A stretch of 5,586 bases of DNA. Source: Acidimicrobiia bacterium. Lineage in GTDB: Bacteria > Actinomycetota > Acidimicrobiia > UBA5794 > JAOTWH01. Each line of letters starts with the position of its first letter. Within the stretch, counting starts at the first letter, position 1. The position numbers and the translations under genes are program-made. The notes beneath the pieces are model-generated. The model ran no database searches. It had not been told where the DNA came from and saw only the letters and a program-made list of their open reading frames with translations. This document shows, one piece after another, positions 4,513 to 5,586 of this stretch. The stretch is from contig JAOTWH010000149.1 in NCBI GenBank assembly GCA_029863035.1, forward strand, positions 1 to 5,586, read 5' to 3'.

Positions 4513-5364
4513 ATGACCACCGAGATGAGCACCAATTATCTGGCACCTTCCACAGTGAGTGAGGCAGTGGAGATGCTGGCGACTTCGAGAGGAACCGTTC
4601 TGGCGGGTGGCACCGATTTCTATCCGGCCCGGGTTGGCCGGCCCCTGACCGAGGCCGTTGTTGACATCAGCGGAATCTCGGATCTGCGCCAGATATCGCT
4701 CGTTGACGACGAATACAGGCTCGGTGCCCTTACCACCTGGACCGATATCGTTCGGGCCGACCTGCCGACTTGCTTCAACGGGCTCAAGCTGGCAGCCCGT
4801 GAGGTGGGCGGAGTCCAGATTCAGAACGCAGGCACCGTTGGCGGCAACCTGTGCAACGCTTCGCCGGCCGCCGACAGCATCCCTCCGCTTCTCACCTTGA
4901 ATGCCGAGGTGGAGTTGGCCTCTTCCCGCGGCACTCGCCGTATGCCGCTGACGGAGTTCGTCGTCGACTACCGCCGGACCGCGATCGATAAGGACGAGTT
5001 GATGACCACTGTTGTGGTGCCTGCCGAGCGCTCGGGAGCGGAGAGTGATTTCATCAAGCTCGGCTCGCGTAGTTACCTCGTCATCTCCATCGTCATGGTG
5101 GCAACGCTGATAGCAAAGGACGACAAGGGGACCGTCGAAGAAGCACGCGTCGCAGTAGGTGCGGCATCGCCGGTTGCGGTGCGTCTCCCGGAACTCGAGG
5201 CAGAACTGGTCGGCAAGTCTGTCGCCGATGACCTCGGGGCTGTGGTCCAGCCCGTCCATCTGTCAGGCCTGAGTCCGATCGATGACCCCAGAGCGCCTGC
5301 CGGCTACCGAATCGACGCGGCGCGAGAACTTGTGGCCCGGTCATTGGCGAACTGCACCAAATGA
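4513..5364 (+). CDS. Molybdenum hydroxylase (xanthine dehydrogenase family) FAD-binding medium subunit
   Basis: FAD subunit (CoxM/XdhB/NdhF type) of a cytoplasmic heteromeric molybdenum hydroxylase. It passes electrons from the [2Fe-2S] clusters to an acceptor after ring hydroxylation in the Mo subunit. The 283 residues match the usual ~290. The N-terminal FAD-binding domain (about 8-170) carries AGGTDF (31-36) and the flavin motif GTVGGNLCNASPAADS (107-122). The CO-dehydrogenase flavoprotein C-terminal domain follows (about 177-280), ending with YRIDAARELVARSL. There is no extra [4Fe-4S] insertion of the 4-hydroxybenzoyl-CoA-reductase kind. The start may be ATG 4513 (possibly leaderless) or ATG 4525 (MSTNYLAPS, closer to family N-termini); neither has a clear ribosome site. 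Its stop overlaps the next start as ATGA. The substrate cannot be read from this subunit. The divergent enamidase operon suggests nicotinate or a similar pyridine, as FAD then FeS is also the subunit order in E. barkeri nicotinate dehydrogenase. Confidence 0.9.
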   Translation: MTTEMSTNYLAPSTVSEAVEMLATSRGTVLAGGTDFYPARVGRPLTEAVVDISGISDLRQISLVDDEYRLGALTTWTDIVRADLPTCFNGLKLAAREVGGVQIQNAGTVGGNLCNASPAADSIPPLLTLNAEVELASSRGTRRMPLTEFVVDYRRTAIDKDELMTTVVVPAERSGAESDFIKLGSRSYLVISIVMVATLIAKDDKGTVEEARVAVGAASPVAVRLPELEAELVGKSVADDLGAVVQPVHLSGLSPIDDPRAPAGYRIDAARELVARSLANCTK

Positions 5365-5586
5365 GCGCCATCCACTTCGAAGTCAATGGCCGGGGCGTCG
5401 AGGTTGATGGCCCAGGGCTGCGACGCCTCACCGAGGTGCTGCGGGAGGACCTGGGGCTGACCGGTACCAAGGTGGGATGTGACGCCGGCGACTGTGGTGC
5501 CTGTTCGGTCCTGCTCGACGGCGAAGTTGTTTGCGCCTGCATGGTTCCGCTAGGCCGAATGGGCGGCCGAAAGGTCGTAACGGTCG
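5361..5586 (+). CDS. Molybdenum hydroxylase [2Fe-2S] subunit (partial, C-terminus beyond window)
   Basis: N-terminal 75 residues of the iron-sulfur subunit (CoxS/NdhS type, normally ~160 residues), which carries two [2Fe-2S] clusters between the Mo centre and FAD. The plant-ferredoxin-type cluster is visible: Cys40, Cys45 and Cys48 in GCDAGDCGACSVLLDG (39-54), with Cys60 as the fourth ligand. Cys58 in VCACMVP is an additional cysteine beside it. The sequence then reaches KVVTV, just before the usual 'EGL' turn into the second, helical cluster domain, which is off the edge. The ATG at 5361 overlaps the FAD-subunit stop by 4 bp without its own Shine-Dalgarno, so expression is coupled. In some relatives this domain is fused to the Mo subunit; the cut-off prevents deciding between a free and a fused protein. 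Confidence 0.9.
   Translation, partial: MSAIHFEVNGRGVEVDGPGLRRLTEVLREDLGLTGTKVGCDAGDCGACSVLLDGEVVCACMVPLGRMGGRKVVTV

Noticed and set aside
4447..5259. Minus-strand open frame of 270 codons
   Set aside because: It is antisense to the clear FAD subunit and would also fill the divergent promoter gap; no domain is recognised.

Overview
This window is a dense, GC-rich stretch of bacterial chromosome with two divergently transcribed gene sets. Together they look like part of a catabolic locus for nicotinate or a related N-heterocycle. The lipoprotein signal peptide with its Ala/Thr/Pro linker, the frequent GTG and TTG starts and the base composition suggest an actinobacterium, possibly Acidimicrobiia. 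A Chloroflexota origin cannot be excluded. No rRNA, tRNA, mobile element or CRISPR is visible.

Leftward set (minus strand, read from 4422 down to 1): a DUF1185/'amino acid synthesis' family protein (3850-4422), an enamidase-like amidohydrolase (2693-3853), an isochorismatase-superfamily cysteine hydrolase with nicotinamidase-like metal residues (2094-2696) and a methylmalonate-semialdehyde-dehydrogenase-type aldehyde dehydrogenase (604-2097). Each of these four overlaps the next by 4 bp (GTGA or ATGA), so they are almost certainly one translationally coupled operon. After a 58-bp gap with a small hairpin and a strong Shine-Dalgarno comes a urea/amide-type ABC-transporter substrate-binding lipoprotein (545 down to the left edge, truncated by the window).

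Rightward set (plus strand, from 4513): the FAD subunit of a xanthine-dehydrogenase-family molybdenum hydroxylase (4513-5364), overlapping by 4 bp the start of its [2Fe-2S] subunit (5361 to the right edge, truncated). The large molybdopterin subunit is expected just past the right edge. The 90-bp divergent gap (4423-4512) holds a perfect 12-bp palindrome, a candidate operator.

How the genes may work together (inference): the molybdenum hydroxylase would hydroxylate the pyridine ring. A reductase not seen here would give 6-oxo-1,4,5,6-tetrahydronicotinate, and enamidase would open that ring to 2-formylglutarate. 2-Formylglutarate is an alpha-substituted malonate semialdehyde, the same chemical class as the substrate of the MmsA family. 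The MmsA-like enzyme next door could therefore convert it, with loss of CO2, to glutaryl-CoA. That would be a shorter route than the methyleneglutarate/dimethylmalate route of Eubacterium barkeri. The cysteine hydrolase could feed nicotinamide in as nicotinate, DUF1185 may handle the enamine intermediate, and the ABC lipoprotein would import substrate. The enamidase call is the firmest specific anchor; the glutaryl-CoA shortcut is the most interesting untested idea.
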